Below, in pieces: positions 1-8,307 of a DNA stretch of 50,566 nucleotides (position 1 is its first letter; the number at the start of each line of letters is the position of its first letter). The DNA is from an uncultured Mycoplasmatota bacterium. Its GTDB lineage: Bacteria; Bacillota_I; Bacilli_A; RF39; UBA660. The position numbers and the translations under genes are program-made. A model generated the notes under the pieces. It ran no database searches, was not told where the DNA came from, and worked only from the letters and a program-made list of their open reading frames with translations. The DNA lies in the NCBI GenBank assembly GCA_900556025.1, contig USNG01000007.1, positions 1-50,566 of the forward strand. The letters are read 5' to 3'.

Positions 1-71
1 GCCTGAATGGACTTGAACCATCGACCTTTCGCTTATCAGACGAACGCTCTAACCAACTGAGCTACAAGCCC
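1..71 (-). tRNA. tRNA-Ile (GAT anticodon), 3' end cut by window edge
   Basis: Read on the minus strand, the sequence folds as a cloverleaf: acceptor strand GGGCTTG, D stem GCTC/GAGC, anticodon stem TTCGT/GCGAA around the loop CTGATAA (anticodon GAT), and T arm GATGG-TTCAAGT-CCATT. The 3' acceptor strand CAGGC runs off the window, so the last two acceptor bases, the discriminator and any CCA are not visible. The gene closely resembles the usual Bacillota tRNA-Ile. Confidence 0.95.
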
Positions 72-103
72 ATAACAACTCTTCTTTTGCGGTTGTCTTC
101 ATC

Positions 104-132
104 ATTTTATAATATTTTTTTATAATTTGCAA
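104..132 (-). promoter_or_regulatory. Probable sigma-A promoter of tRNA-Ile
   Basis: On the minus strand TTGCAA (127-132) and TAAAAT (104-109) are separated by exactly 17 bases and lie about 33 bases upstream of the tRNA 5' end. The region is A/T-rich, so chance matches are possible. Confidence 0.45.
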
Positions 133-169
133 CACTTTTTTGTAAAAAAAATAAATTTTGTATAAATAA

Positions 170-198
170 TTGAAAAAAACTTATATTTATAGTATCAT
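170..198 (+). promoter_or_regulatory. Probable sigma-A promoter of the 222 gene
   Basis: TTGAAA (170-175), a 17-base spacer, then TATCAT (193-198). The predicted start site near 205 lies just ahead of the ribosome site GGAGGG at 211-216. Confidence 0.45.
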
Positions 199-221
199 TA
201 TTATGATATTGGAGGGAATTT

Positions 222-974
222 ATGAGTATTACAACATCAAAATATATTGTTTATATTATATTAGTTGTGTGGTTATATACTGTTTTTTGCAGTTTGATTC
301 TTATGATAAATGGTAAGAAACTTTTTACTAAGGCTAAAAAGACTCCAAAAACATGTTTTTATCCAATATTAAATTTATTTACTTTATTAGAAATAGATGA
401 ATTATCTAGTTTTCTTGGTATATTATTTTTTATGCCTTTTACTAATTTAATTATACTTGCGATAGCTTTTTGGAAATTGGGTACAATATTTAATACAAGT
501 GTTGGTTATAAAATTGGTTTAGTATTATTACCAATAGTATTTTATCCATTACTTGCGAATAGTGATAAAAAATATAAGGCAATAGATGAAGAAACTTTTA
601 AAGCTTTAGATAGTGCCAGAATGGAAAGTGTTAATTTAATGACACAAGCTGAAATTGATGCTTTAAATAAAGAACCTGAAGAGGAGTTGTCTCCAGTTGA
701 TTCAATATTTAAAGGAAGAATACAAACTATGGATAAAGTTGAACCATATAAAGCAACAAAAGTAGATATTTTAGATATGAATAAACTAAAAAGAGATAAT
801 CAAGAAGTAGAAAATGAAGTGGAAGAAAATCCATATACACCAATTAATAGAATCAGTGAAGAAGAATATAGAGGAGCAAATGATCCAAGTATTAATCAAA
901 CTGAAGAAAAAAAGACTAATAAATTTATACCAGAAGATACAGATAAAGATGATATTGAATATATAGATTTATAA
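222..974 (+). CDS. Multi-pass membrane protein, DUF5684-like N-terminal region with acidic cytoplasmic tail
   Basis: The 250-residue protein has a hydrophobic first segment (about residues 8-28), then a short basic stretch with YPILNLF, and two more hydrophobic segments (about 62-85 and 95-112) ending LLPIVFYPLL followed by a lysine-rich turn. This pattern resembles the small DUF5684-type membrane family. Residues from about 120 to the end are polar, rich in Asp, Glu, Lys and Asn, and probably form a disordered cytoplasmic tail. Function is unknown. It has its own promoter, a strong ribosome site (GGAGGG) and a terminator directly behind it, so it is probably a single-gene unit. The family match is from memory of the motif pattern. 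Confidence 0.75.
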   Translation: MSITTSKYIVYIILVVWLYTVFCSLILMINGKKLFTKAKKTPKTCFYPILNLFTLLEIDELSSFLGILFFMPFTNLIILAIAFWKLGTIFNTSVGYKIGLVLLPIVFYPLLANSDKKYKAIDEETFKALDSARMESVNLMTQAEIDALNKEPEEELSPVDSIFKGRIQTMDKVEPYKATKVDILDMNKLKRDNQEVENEVEENPYTPINRISEEEYRGANDPSINQTEEKKTNKFIPEDTDKDDIEYIDL

Positions 975-1006
975 AAATAAGTTAGAGTTATCTAATTTAT
1001 TTTTTA
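975..1006 (+). terminator. Rho-independent terminator after the membrane protein gene
   Basis: Twelve-base arms 975-986 and 991-1002 pair with one G:T, loop GTTA, followed by a T run. It begins directly after the stop codon. Confidence 0.7.
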
Positions 1007-1026
1007 GTTAAGAATGCATTTATTTA

Positions 1027-1040
1027 ACACTTTTAAGTGT
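1027..1040 (+). promoter_or_regulatory. Inverted repeat upstream of the parE promoter
   Basis: ACACTT-TT-AAGTGT, with perfect 6-base arms, lies 11 bases upstream of the parE -35 box. It could be a regulator site or chance; no T run follows, so it is not a terminator. Confidence 0.25.
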
Positions 1041-1050
1041 AAAGTGTGTG

Positions 1051-1079
1051 TTTACATAGAGTGTAACTTAATGTATAAT
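1051..1079 (+). promoter_or_regulatory. Sigma-A promoter of parE-parC
   Basis: TTTACA (1051-1056), a 17-base spacer, and a consensus TATAAT (1074-1079). The predicted transcript starts near 1086, right at the GGAG ribosome site. This places transcription inside the longer open frame that begins at 1014 and supports the ATG at 1101 as the real start. Confidence 0.7.
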
Positions 1080-1100
1080 TATTTATGGAGATTAGAATTT

Positions 1101-3002
1101 ATGGCAGATTATAATGAAAAATCAATAAAAATATTAGAAGGTTTAGAAGCAGTAAGAAAAAGACCAGGTATGTATATTGGTTCAACTGATAAGAGAGGTC
1201 TTCATCATTTAGTGTGGGAAATTGTAGATAATGCAATTGATGAAGCAATAAATGGTTATGGAAAAAAGATTACTGTTACTTTAACTAAAAAAGGTAGTGT
1301 AATTGTTAAAGATGAAGGACGTGGTGTTCCAACTGGAATGCATGCTTCTGGAAAGTCTACACCTGAGGTAATATATACAGTACTTCATGCTGGTGGAAAA
1401 TTTGAAACAGATGGGTATAAAGTATCTGGTGGACTTCATGGAGTTGGTTCATCTGTAGTTAATGCATTATCTAAATGGATGAAAGTTACTATTTGTAGAG
1501 ATGGTAAGATTCAAGAAATATCATTTAAAGATGGTGGAAAAGTAGATAAACCATTAAAACAAATTGGTACTACTCGTGAAACAGGAACTACAGTAGAATT
1601 TTATCCTGATGAAGAAATATTTGGTAATGCTAGATTTAGCTATACAACTATTTGTGAAAGAATGCAAGAAAGTGCATTTTTAATAAATGGTTTAACTATG
1701 GAAGTTATAGACGAAGAAGATGATAAACATAATGTATATTGTTATGAAAATGGACTTGTTTCTTTTGTAGAATATATGAATGATGGAAAATCAACTCTTC
1801 ATAAAGTAATTAGTTTTTCAAATAGTAAAAATGGTATTGAAGTAGATATTGCAATGCAATATACAGATACATATAATGAAAGTATTATGTCTTTTGTTAA
1901 TAATGTTAAAACTATTGATGGTGGTACTCATGAAGTAGGATTTAAAACAGCTATTACTAAAGTTTTTAATGATTATATAAAAGATAATAATTTACTTAAA
2001 GGAAAAGATAGTTTAGATGGTAGTGATGCTCGTGAGGGGTTAACTGCTATTATAAGTTTAAAAATACCTGAAAATTTATTACAATTTGAAGGTCAAACTA
2101 AAGGTAAACTTGGTACTCCACAAGCAAGAACAGTTGTAGAAAGTATTGTATATGAAAAACTATCATATTTCTTAAAAGAGAATAAAGAAGCAGCTAATAC
2201 AATAATGGATAAAGCATTAAAGAGTAAACTTGCTCGTGAAGCTGCTAGAAAAGCTCGTGAAGAATCAAGAAATGGAAAAAATAAAACTAAAATAGAAAAG
2301 AATTTATCTGGAAAGTTTGCTCCTGCTCATAGTAGAAATCCTAAAATAAATGAATTATTCTTAGTCGAAGGAAATTCAGCTGGTGGTTCTGCTAAAGGTG
2401 GAAGAGATAGAAAATTTCAAGCAATATTACCACTTAGAGGAAAAGTTATTAATGCTGATAAAGCTTCTATGAGTGATTTACTTGCTAATGAAGAAATAAA
2501 TACAATAATTCATACTATTGGTGCTGGAGTAGGACAAGATTTTGATGAAAAAGAATCTAATTATGATAAAGTAATTATTATGTCAGATGCTGATGTAGAT
2601 GGTGCTCATATTCAAATATTACTTCTAACTTTCTTCTATAGATATATGAGAGGTTTAATTGAAGCAGGTAAATTATATATAGCTATGCCACCTCTTTATA
2701 AATTAGATTATGGTAAGAAAAAGTATTATGCTTATACAGATGAAGAATTAAATCAAATAAAAGAAGAAAATAATGGTAAGTGTTCTATTCAAAGATATAA
2801 AGGACTTGGAGAAATGAATCCAGAACAATTATGGGATACTACTATGAATCCAGATACAAGAAGTTTGATAAGAGTAAATATAACAGATGCTGCTTTAGCA
2901 GAAAAGAGAGTAAGTGTTCTTATGGGTGACAAAGTTGAACCTAGAAAAGAATGGATAAATGAAAATGTTGAATTTACTATGGAAGATAGTTATAGGGCTT
3001 AG
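1101..3002 (+). CDS. parE: DNA topoisomerase IV subunit B (ParE)
   Basis: This is the ATPase subunit of topoisomerase IV, which with ParC decatenates daughter chromosomes. The 633-residue protein shows the GHKL ATPase fold: catalytic Glu40 and Asn44 in EIVDNAIDEA, DEGRG at 71-75 and GLHGVG at 111-116. The TOPRIM domain follows, with Glu423 in VEGNSAGG and the metal-binding DADVD at 496-500. GRGVPTGMH, STPEV and the ending KVEPRKEWI favour ParE over GyrB. The frame is open upstream to 1014, but the promoter lies inside that extension and GGAG (1087-1090) serves the ATG at 1101, so the shorter start is used. parC follows 9 bases later. Confidence 0.95.
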   Translation: MADYNEKSIKILEGLEAVRKRPGMYIGSTDKRGLHHLVWEIVDNAIDEAINGYGKKITVTLTKKGSVIVKDEGRGVPTGMHASGKSTPEVIYTVLHAGGKFETDGYKVSGGLHGVGSSVVNALSKWMKVTICRDGKIQEISFKDGGKVDKPLKQIGTTRETGTTVEFYPDEEIFGNARFSYTTICERMQESAFLINGLTMEVIDEEDDKHNVYCYENGLVSFVEYMNDGKSTLHKVISFSNSKNGIEVDIAMQYTDTYNESIMSFVNNVKTIDGGTHEVGFKTAITKVFNDYIKDNNLLKGKDSLDGSDAREGLTAIISLKIPENLLQFEGQTKGKLGTPQARTVVESIVYEKLSYFLKENKEAANTIMDKALKSKLAREAARKAREESRNGKNKTKIEKNLSGKFAPAHSRNPKINELFLVEGNSAGGSAKGGRDRKFQAILPLRGKVINADKASMSDLLANEEINTIIHTIGAGVGQDFDEKESNYDKVIIMSDADVDGAHIQILLLTFFYRYMRGLIEAGKLYIAMPPLYKLDYGKKKYYAYTDEELNQIKEENNGKCSIQRYKGLGEMNPEQLWDTTMNPDTRSLIRVNITDAALAEKRVSVLMGDKVEPRKEWINENVEFTMEDSYRA

Positions 3003-3011
3003 GTGACGTGT

Positions 3012-5645
3012 ATGGAAAAAAGTAGTAATGAAATTATAAGAAGAATTCAAGATTATGCATTAGAAGAAATTATGGGGGATAGATTTGGTAAATATGCTAA
3101 AGAGATAATTTTAGATAGAGCTATTCCTGATGTAAGAGATGGACTTAAACCTGTTCAAAGAAGAATTCTATATGCAATGTATAAAGCTAATAATACTTGG
3201 GATAAAGGATATATCAAGTGTGCAGCTACAGTAGGGGATGTTCTTGGCAAATTCCATCCACATGGTGACTCTTCTGTTTATGAGGCAATGGTTAGAATGA
3301 GTCAATGGTGGAAACAAAATAATATTTTAGTAGATATTCATGGTAATAATGGTTCTATTGATGGAGATCCTGCTGCTGCTTATCGTTATACTGAGGCAAG
3401 ACTTGCTAAAATTAGTAAAGAATTGTTAGGTGAATTAGATAAGGATACTGTTGAATGGGCTCCTAACTTTGATGATAGATTTTTAGAACCAACTGTATTG
3501 CCTGCAAAATTTCCAAATTTACTTGTTAATGGAACAAATGGTATTAGTGCTGGTTATGCCACAAATATTCCTCCACATAACTTAGGAGAAATAATAGATG
3601 CAACTATTAAAAGAATAGATAGTCCAAATTGTAGATTAGATACTATTTTAGATATAGTTAAAGGTCCAGATTTTCCAACTGGTGGAATAGTTGAAGGTAA
3701 ACAAGGAATTATAGATGCTTTTACTAATGGACGTGGTAAAGTAATCGTAAGAAGTAAAGTTGAATTTAATAAAGAAAAAGGTAAAGAACAAATTATTATT
3801 ACTGAAATACCTTTTGAAGTTAATAAAGCTTTAATGACTCAAAAAATAGATGCTATTAGAATAGATAAAAAAATAGATGGTATTGCTGAAGTTAGAGATG
3901 AAACTGATAGAGAAGGTTTAAGAGTAGTTATTGATTTAAAACCTGGAGCTAATAAAGATTTAATATTAAATTATTTATATAAAAATACTGATTTACAAGT
4001 ATCATATAACTATAATATGGTAGCTATTGTTAATAGAACTCCTAAATGTTTAGGAATAATTGAAATAATAGATGCTTATATCGAACATTATAGAGAAGTA
4101 ATTGAAAGAAGAACTAAATTTAATTTAGCTACTTATCAAAAAGAATTTAATATTGTTTCTGGACTTATAAAAGCTATATCAATATTAGATGATGTTATTA
4201 GAGTTATTCGTGCTAGTAAAAATAAGAGTGATGCTAAAGTTAATTTAGTTAAAGAATTTGATTTTACTGTTGAACAAGCAGAAGCAATTGTTACATTACA
4301 ATTATATAGACTTACAAATACTGATATTGTTGAATTACAAGAAAGAGCTAAAGAATTACAAGCTATGATAGATGAATGCAATAAGATTCTTGGCAGTGAA
4401 GAAGAACTTAAATCTGTTATGAAACAAGAATTAAGAGTTGTAAGAAAAGAATATGCTGTTCCTAGAAAAACAGTTATTAAAGATGAGATTAGTGAAATTA
4501 AGATTGATGAATTAGATATGGTTAGTAAAGAAGACTTTATAGTATGCATATCTAATGCTGGATATGTTAAGAAAATATCATTGAAAGCTTTTGCTGCTAA
4601 TCCAAATGAATATCCAACTGTTAAAGAAGGAGATTATTTAGAAGGTTTCTATAAAGTTAATAATCTAGATAATATATTGTTATTTACTAATTTAGGTAAT
4701 TATTTATATTTACCAGTTAGAGAAATAGCTGAATGTAAATTTAAAGATATTGGTAATCATATTTCTAGTATTATTAAGACTAGTGATGGTGAAAAGATTG
4801 TTAAGACAATAGCTGTAAATAAATTTGATGATTCAATTATTACTGCATTCACTAAGAATGGTATGGTTAAGAGAATGATTCTTAAAGATTTTGAGGTTAG
4901 TAGATATATTAAACCTATATTAATGTTTAAGATGAAAGAAGATGATGATGAGTTATTATCTGTTAGTAGATATGATGGAAGTAAAACTGTTGTTATAACT
5001 GATAATGGAATTGCTCTTAAATATAACACTTCTGAAATTCCAATAGTAGGACTTAGAACTAGTGGAGTTAGATCTATAAAATTAGATGAAGGAAGTCATG
5101 TAGTTGGATCATTTGTAGTAAATGATAATAAAGAATTTGTGACTATATTTACTGATAAGAATACAGCTAAAAGAGTTCATATAGAAGATATAACATTAAC
5201 TAGTAGAGCTAAAAAAGGTTCTTCTATTATTAAGAGTCCTAAATCTAAAACATATAATATTATTAAAGCATTTAATACAAATAGTAAAACTATATTTGGT
5301 GTATTAGATGGAAGTATTGGTTACTTAAAATCTAGTGATATTAATATTATGGATAAGAGTAGTACTGGAAGCATATTTACTAAAAAGAATGTTGATAATG
5401 TATTTATGGTTTCAAAACTTATCGATATAACAAATCAGGATGTTAGTGAGAAAGAAAAAGATACAGAAGAAGTTAAACAAGTAGTAGAAGAAAATACTGA
5501 ACCTGAAATTAAAAAAGAGAAAGAAGAAACTATAAAAGAGAAGAAAGAAGTCAAGGAAGTTAAAGAGGTTAAAGAGAAAAAGACAAGTCCTAAAAAGGAA
5601 AAACAATTAACTATGAGTGATTTCTTTGAAGAATTTAAGATATAA
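3012..5645 (+). CDS. parC: DNA topoisomerase IV subunit A (ParC) with unusual charged tail
   Basis: This is the DNA-breaking subunit of topoisomerase IV. The 877-residue protein has the winged-helix/tower breakage domain with active-site Tyr126 in YRYTEAR and its preceding Arg, then a C-terminal beta-pinwheel of degenerate blades (about 490-800). A Lys/Glu-rich low-complexity linker follows (about 805-862, with repeated KEVKEV units) and ends in QLTMSDFFEEF (865 onward). The ATG at 3012 is preferred because AGGTGA (3001-3006) lies five bases upstream; a GTG at 3003 overlaps that site. The gene is coupled to parE and closed by a terminator. The tail is not part of the ordinary family architecture I know. 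Confidence 0.95.
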   Translation: MEKSSNEIIRRIQDYALEEIMGDRFGKYAKEIILDRAIPDVRDGLKPVQRRILYAMYKANNTWDKGYIKCAATVGDVLGKFHPHGDSSVYEAMVRMSQWWKQNNILVDIHGNNGSIDGDPAAAYRYTEARLAKISKELLGELDKDTVEWAPNFDDRFLEPTVLPAKFPNLLVNGTNGISAGYATNIPPHNLGEIIDATIKRIDSPNCRLDTILDIVKGPDFPTGGIVEGKQGIIDAFTNGRGKVIVRSKVEFNKEKGKEQIIITEIPFEVNKALMTQKIDAIRIDKKIDGIAEVRDETDREGLRVVIDLKPGANKDLILNYLYKNTDLQVSYNYNMVAIVNRTPKCLGIIEIIDAYIEHYREVIERRTKFNLATYQKEFNIVSGLIKAISILDDVIRVIRASKNKSDAKVNLVKEFDFTVEQAEAIVTLQLYRLTNTDIVELQERAKELQAMIDECNKILGSEEELKSVMKQELRVVRKEYAVPRKTVIKDEISEIKIDELDMVSKEDFIVCISNAGYVKKISLKAFAANPNEYPTVKEGDYLEGFYKVNNLDNILLFTNLGNYLYLPVREIAECKFKDIGNHISSIIKTSDGEKIVKTIAVNKFDDSIITAFTKNGMVKRMILKDFEVSRYIKPILMFKMKEDDDELLSVSRYDGSKTVVITDNGIALKYNTSEIPIVGLRTSGVRSIKLDEGSHVVGSFVVNDNKEFVTIFTDKNTAKRVHIEDITLTSRAKKGSSIIKSPKSKTYNIIKAFNTNSKTIFGVLDGSIGYLKSSDINIMDKSSTGSIFTKKNVDNVFMVSKLIDITNQDVSEKEKDTEEVKQVVEENTEPEIKKEKEETIKEKKEVKEVKEVKEKKTSPKKEKQLTMSDFFEEFKI

Positions 5646-5669
5646 TGAGTAGAAATACTACTCATTTTT
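5645..5669 (+). terminator. Rho-independent terminator of parE-parC
   Basis: Arms ATGAGTAG (5645-5652) and CTACTCAT (5658-5665) are perfect, with loop AAATA and then TTTT. The first arm overlaps the parC stop codon. Confidence 0.8.
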
Positions 5670-5680
5670 AATTTGCATTG

Positions 5681-5709
5681 TTGACTATTCATTTTAATTA
5701 TGTTAATAT
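5681..5709 (+). promoter_or_regulatory. Sigma-A promoter of tRNA-His
   Basis: TTGACT (5681-5686), a 17-base spacer and TAATAT (5704-5709). The predicted start near 5716 lies about 15 bases before the tRNA. Confidence 0.6.
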
Positions 5710-5730
5710 TATATACGTATTTTGTGATAC

Positions 5731-5807
5731 GGCGAAATTGGTGAAGTGGTTAACACGGCGGATTGTGGTCCCGTTATGCAAGGGTTCGATTCCCTTATTT
5801 CGCCCCA
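5731..5807 (+). tRNA. tRNA-His (GTG anticodon), CCA encoded
   Basis: The cloverleaf has the eight-base acceptor typical of tRNA-His (GGCGAAAT with ATTTCGCC), so the G(-1) identity base is encoded at 5731 opposite C73 at 5804, and CCA follows at 5805-5807. The D stem is GTG/CAC, anticodon GTG is at 5765-5767, and the T arm is AAGGG-TTCGATT-CCCTT. In the anticodon stem the closing pair 31-39 is A-C and pair 27-43 is G-T, so this stem is weak. It is transcribed alone between a good promoter and a terminator. Confidence 0.95.
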
Positions 5808-5820
5808 TTATGAAATAATA

Positions 5821-5847
5821 AAACTAAGATTAATTCTTAGTTTTTTT
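5821..5847 (+). terminator. Rho-independent terminator after tRNA-His
   Basis: Arms AAACTAAGA (5821-5829) and TCTTAGTTT (5835-5843), loop TTAAT, then more T. No gene is seen between here and 6014. A weaker hairpin lies at 5934-5952 (ATGTTAT/ATAACAT). Confidence 0.8.
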
Positions 5848-6013
5848 CTTGATAAAATTTTAAAATGATTTATTGTTTAATAAGACTAAATATATGTTTT
5901 TTGATATTTAATTATTATTTAAAAAGAAAGATTATGTTATAAAAAATAACATTTTCTATAGATTTATTATAAATAATATGTTTATAATAAAATGTAAAGA
6001 AGGTAGTTGTTTT

Positions 6014-6685
6014 ATGATAGGAATAAGTATTGCAGCTGATATTGAATGGAAAGCTATATTAAAATATTATTGTATAAATGAATCTAAAATAGAGAAATAT
6101 CCGTTTGGATTTTACTTTAATAAAGTTTTAAATGGAAAAGAATGCATTTTTTATAAATGTTCTTCAAGAAAAGTTATATCATCATCTGCAACACAATATA
6201 TGATTGATCATTTTAATTTGAATAAAGTTATTATAATTGGAACTTGTGCTGGTATAGATGATAAATATAAAACTTTAGATATATTTATTCCTAATTTGGC
6301 TGTTCAATATGATTGTACAGTAAAAGAAATTGAAACTTTAATTAAAGAAAAATTTAATGTTAGTTTTGATTTGTCTAAATATAATTTTGAATTTAATACT
6401 GGTGTAATTGGTACAGCTGACAAAGCTGTAGTTATGTGGAAAGATTATTTAGAACTTAAAAATAATAATATAACTATTGCAGATTGTGAAGCGGCAGCTG
6501 TTGCATATGTTTGTAAAGCAAATAATGTAGAATGTGTTATTATAAAAGGCATATCAGACTTTCCAGAAGATAAAACTGGTAAAGATAAATTGAAATCTAA
6601 TGAAGAACAAATTAATGTGTTTGTTACTAATACACCTTTAGTTATGAACAAAATATGTAGTGAATATTTAGAAAAAGTAATTTAA
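6014..6685 (+). CDS. Nucleoside phosphorylase superfamily protein (MTA/SAH nucleosidase-like)
   Basis: The 223-residue product belongs to the PNP/UDP phosphorylase superfamily, which cleaves the N-glycosidic bond of nucleosides such as methylthioadenosine. Visible features are a glycine-rich IIIGTCAGID segment near residue 75, and DCEAAAVAYV followed by VIIKGISDFPE near 160-190, which match the base-binding and catalytic acid regions of MTA/SAH nucleosidases. The ATG at 6014 is chosen because AAGGTAG (about 6000-6006) lies at the right distance; the frame is open 12 codons further upstream without a ribosome site. The exact substrate cannot be told from sequence. It stands apart from its neighbours. 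Confidence 0.75.
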   Translation: MIGISIAADIEWKAILKYYCINESKIEKYPFGFYFNKVLNGKECIFYKCSSRKVISSSATQYMIDHFNLNKVIIIGTCAGIDDKYKTLDIFIPNLAVQYDCTVKEIETLIKEKFNVSFDLSKYNFEFNTGVIGTADKAVVMWKDYLELKNNNITIADCEAAAVAYVCKANNVECVIIKGISDFPEDKTGKDKLKSNEEQINVFVTNTPLVMNKICSEYLEKVI

Positions 6686-6727
6686 CTAAAAGTTTTTATT
6701 TTTGTATTATTTTTATGAGAGGTACTA

Positions 6728-7387
6728 ATGAAATATAAAATATTTGTTTTTATTATAATTATTTTTTTACTTACCAGTTGTGGCAAAAAAGATATGTTTG
6801 ATGCTGATGCTATTGTTTTAAAAGATATAAATTATCAAACTTTAGAAATTATTAGTGATAATGATAAAATTAAAAAGATATTAAATAAACTTAATAGTAT
6901 TTATGAAATTGATGATGTTTATAAAACAGATTTTGCTTATGAAATTTTACTTGTTAAAAATAATGAGTCTGATTCTTTAAAATTTTATCCTGGTAGTGAT
7001 GTGATATTGTTTAATGATAAAAAATATTATTTAAACTATTTAGATTTTATAGAAATGTTTAATTTAAATTGTGAAAATATTAAATGTATTAGTAAAGAAA
7101 ATATTAATTTAATATCTAAGACAAATAAAATAGTTTTAATGAGTAAAAATGAAGTAATTAAAACCATCGAAGAAAAAGAAATAATTGGTAATATAACACA
7201 AATTTTATCTAATTCTATATTATTATTTGGTGAAGTTGATTATAAGACTTTTAATTATGAATTGAAATTATATGAGGATGAAGATTTATTGTTAAATATT
7301 AAGTTATATGATAAATGCATTGAAATAGAGAATGAAAGATATTATGTTGACGTAGATAAATTATTTGGAGTTATTTATGAAAATTGA
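6728..7387 (+). CDS. Putative lipoprotein, unknown function
   Basis: The 219-residue product begins with a short basic n-region, a strongly hydrophobic stretch and the lipobox LLTSC, so Cys18 is the likely lipidated residue after signal peptidase II cleavage. The rest looks like an extracytoplasmic soluble domain rich in Lys, Asp and Ile with no motif I recognise; two parts (about 25-95 and 130-215) look alike in pattern and may be a duplicated domain. GAGAGGT precedes the ATG. The 3' end overlaps the start of the next gene by 11 bases, suggesting co-translation. Confidence 0.7.
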   Translation: MKYKIFVFIIIIFLLTSCGKKDMFDADAIVLKDINYQTLEIISDNDKIKKILNKLNSIYEIDDVYKTDFAYEILLVKNNESDSLKFYPGSDVILFNDKKYYLNYLDFIEMFNLNCENIKCISKENINLISKTNKIVLMSKNEVIKTIEEKEIIGNITQILSNSILLFGEVDYKTFNYELKLYEDEDLLLNIKLYDKCIEIENERYYVDVDKLFGVIYEN

Positions 7388-8276
7388 AGAAATTAAAGAA
7401 GCTTTATATGAAAGTTATTCTAAAGATTTATGTTATTATAAAGTGCAAGATGAATGGAATGAAAATAATAAATGCTTTGGTATGTGTGCGATTACTGCTT
7501 TAATTATTAATGATTATTTTGGTGGAAAAATATGTAAAATTCATGTTGATGAGATAAGTCATTATTTTAATGTAATAGATAATAATGTTGTTGATCTAAC
7601 TGGTAGTCAATTTGGTAAAGAAGTTGATTATTCAAGTTACACTGTTATGGATAGAGAAATTATATTAACTGAAGATACTAAAAAAAGATATATTACTTTG
7701 AAAAATAGAGTTATTGTTAAATTATTAGAAAATGTTAATAAAAAAATACATTCTTGTAAATTATGTGGTGACTTAGTAGAAAAGTTTCCTAATAGTGATA
7801 CAGTTTATTTGGGAACAGATAATGATATTGTTTTAATAGGTGAAGCTCCAGCTAATAATGGATGGAGAAAAAGTGGTAAGTTATGGAAAGATATTAATGA
7901 TAAAATATTGCCTAGTGGAGTAGTATTACAAAAATTATTTGATATTATTAATAGAAATATATTTGAAACTACATTTATAGAATCAGTTAAGTGTTATCCA
8001 GTAAAAAGAAATAATTTAAAAATCTGTTCTAAAAATTGTAATAAATTTGTGATGAGTCAACTTAATATACTTGCACCAAAATTAGTTATTACTTTAGGAG
8101 AATATGCTACTAGAAATGTACTTAATTTTAAGTTTGATAAATTTTCTTCTGTAGTTGGTAATGTATACGAAGTAAATGATTATAAAGTTTTACCAATATA
8201 TCATCCTAGTCCAATATCTCCTAAAAGTTACAATGGAAATGTAGAAATATTTAAAAAGATTGAAACTTTTTTATAA
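7377..8276 (+). CDS. YunG-like domain fused to a family-4-type uracil-DNA glycosylase
   Basis: The 299-residue protein has two parts. Residues 1 to about 95 (KDLCYYKVQDEWN, CFGMCAITALIINDYFGGK, SHYFNVID) resemble the uncharacterised YunG family. From about 125 a uracil-DNA glycosylase fold follows: GEAP at 155-158 (motif A) and HPSP from His276 (motif B). Cys127, Cys130, Cys206 and Cys221 match the C-x2-C ... C-x14-C ligand pattern of 4Fe-4S family-4 enzymes. The expected role is excision of uracil from DNA. ATG 7377 has GGAG (7367-7370) six bases upstream, inside the end of the lipoprotein gene. The role of the fused YunG part is unknown. Confidence 0.75.
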   Translation: MKIEEIKEALYESYSKDLCYYKVQDEWNENNKCFGMCAITALIINDYFGGKICKIHVDEISHYFNVIDNNVVDLTGSQFGKEVDYSSYTVMDREIILTEDTKKRYITLKNRVIVKLLENVNKKIHSCKLCGDLVEKFPNSDTVYLGTDNDIVLIGEAPANNGWRKSGKLWKDINDKILPSGVVLQKLFDIINRNIFETTFIESVKCYPVKRNNLKICSKNCNKFVMSQLNILAPKLVITLGEYATRNVLNFKFDKFSSVVGNVYEVNDYKVLPIYHPSPISPKSYNGNVEIFKKIETFL

Positions 8277-8307
8277 TAAAATGGAACTATTATATTGAGG
8301 TGTTAAT

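Noticed and set aside
1014..1100. Longer N-terminal extension of ParE
   Set aside because: A TTTACA-17-TATAAT promoter lies inside it, it has no family similarity, and GGAG correctly serves ATG 1101.
4136..4549. Minus-strand open frame inside parC
   Set aside because: Ser/Leu/Ile-rich shadow of an A/T-rich coding strand, no ribosome site, fully inside a well-supported gene.
5530..5585. Short KEVKEV codon repeats in the parC tail as a DNA repeat or CRISPR-like array
   Set aside because: Imperfect low-complexity coding repeat of 9-12 bases, no spacers, in frame with ParC.
5412..5692. Minus-strand frames opposite the ParC tail and terminator
   Set aside because: Phe/Leu- or Ser-rich mirror of the Lys/Glu repeat; crosses the terminator; no promoter or ribosome site.
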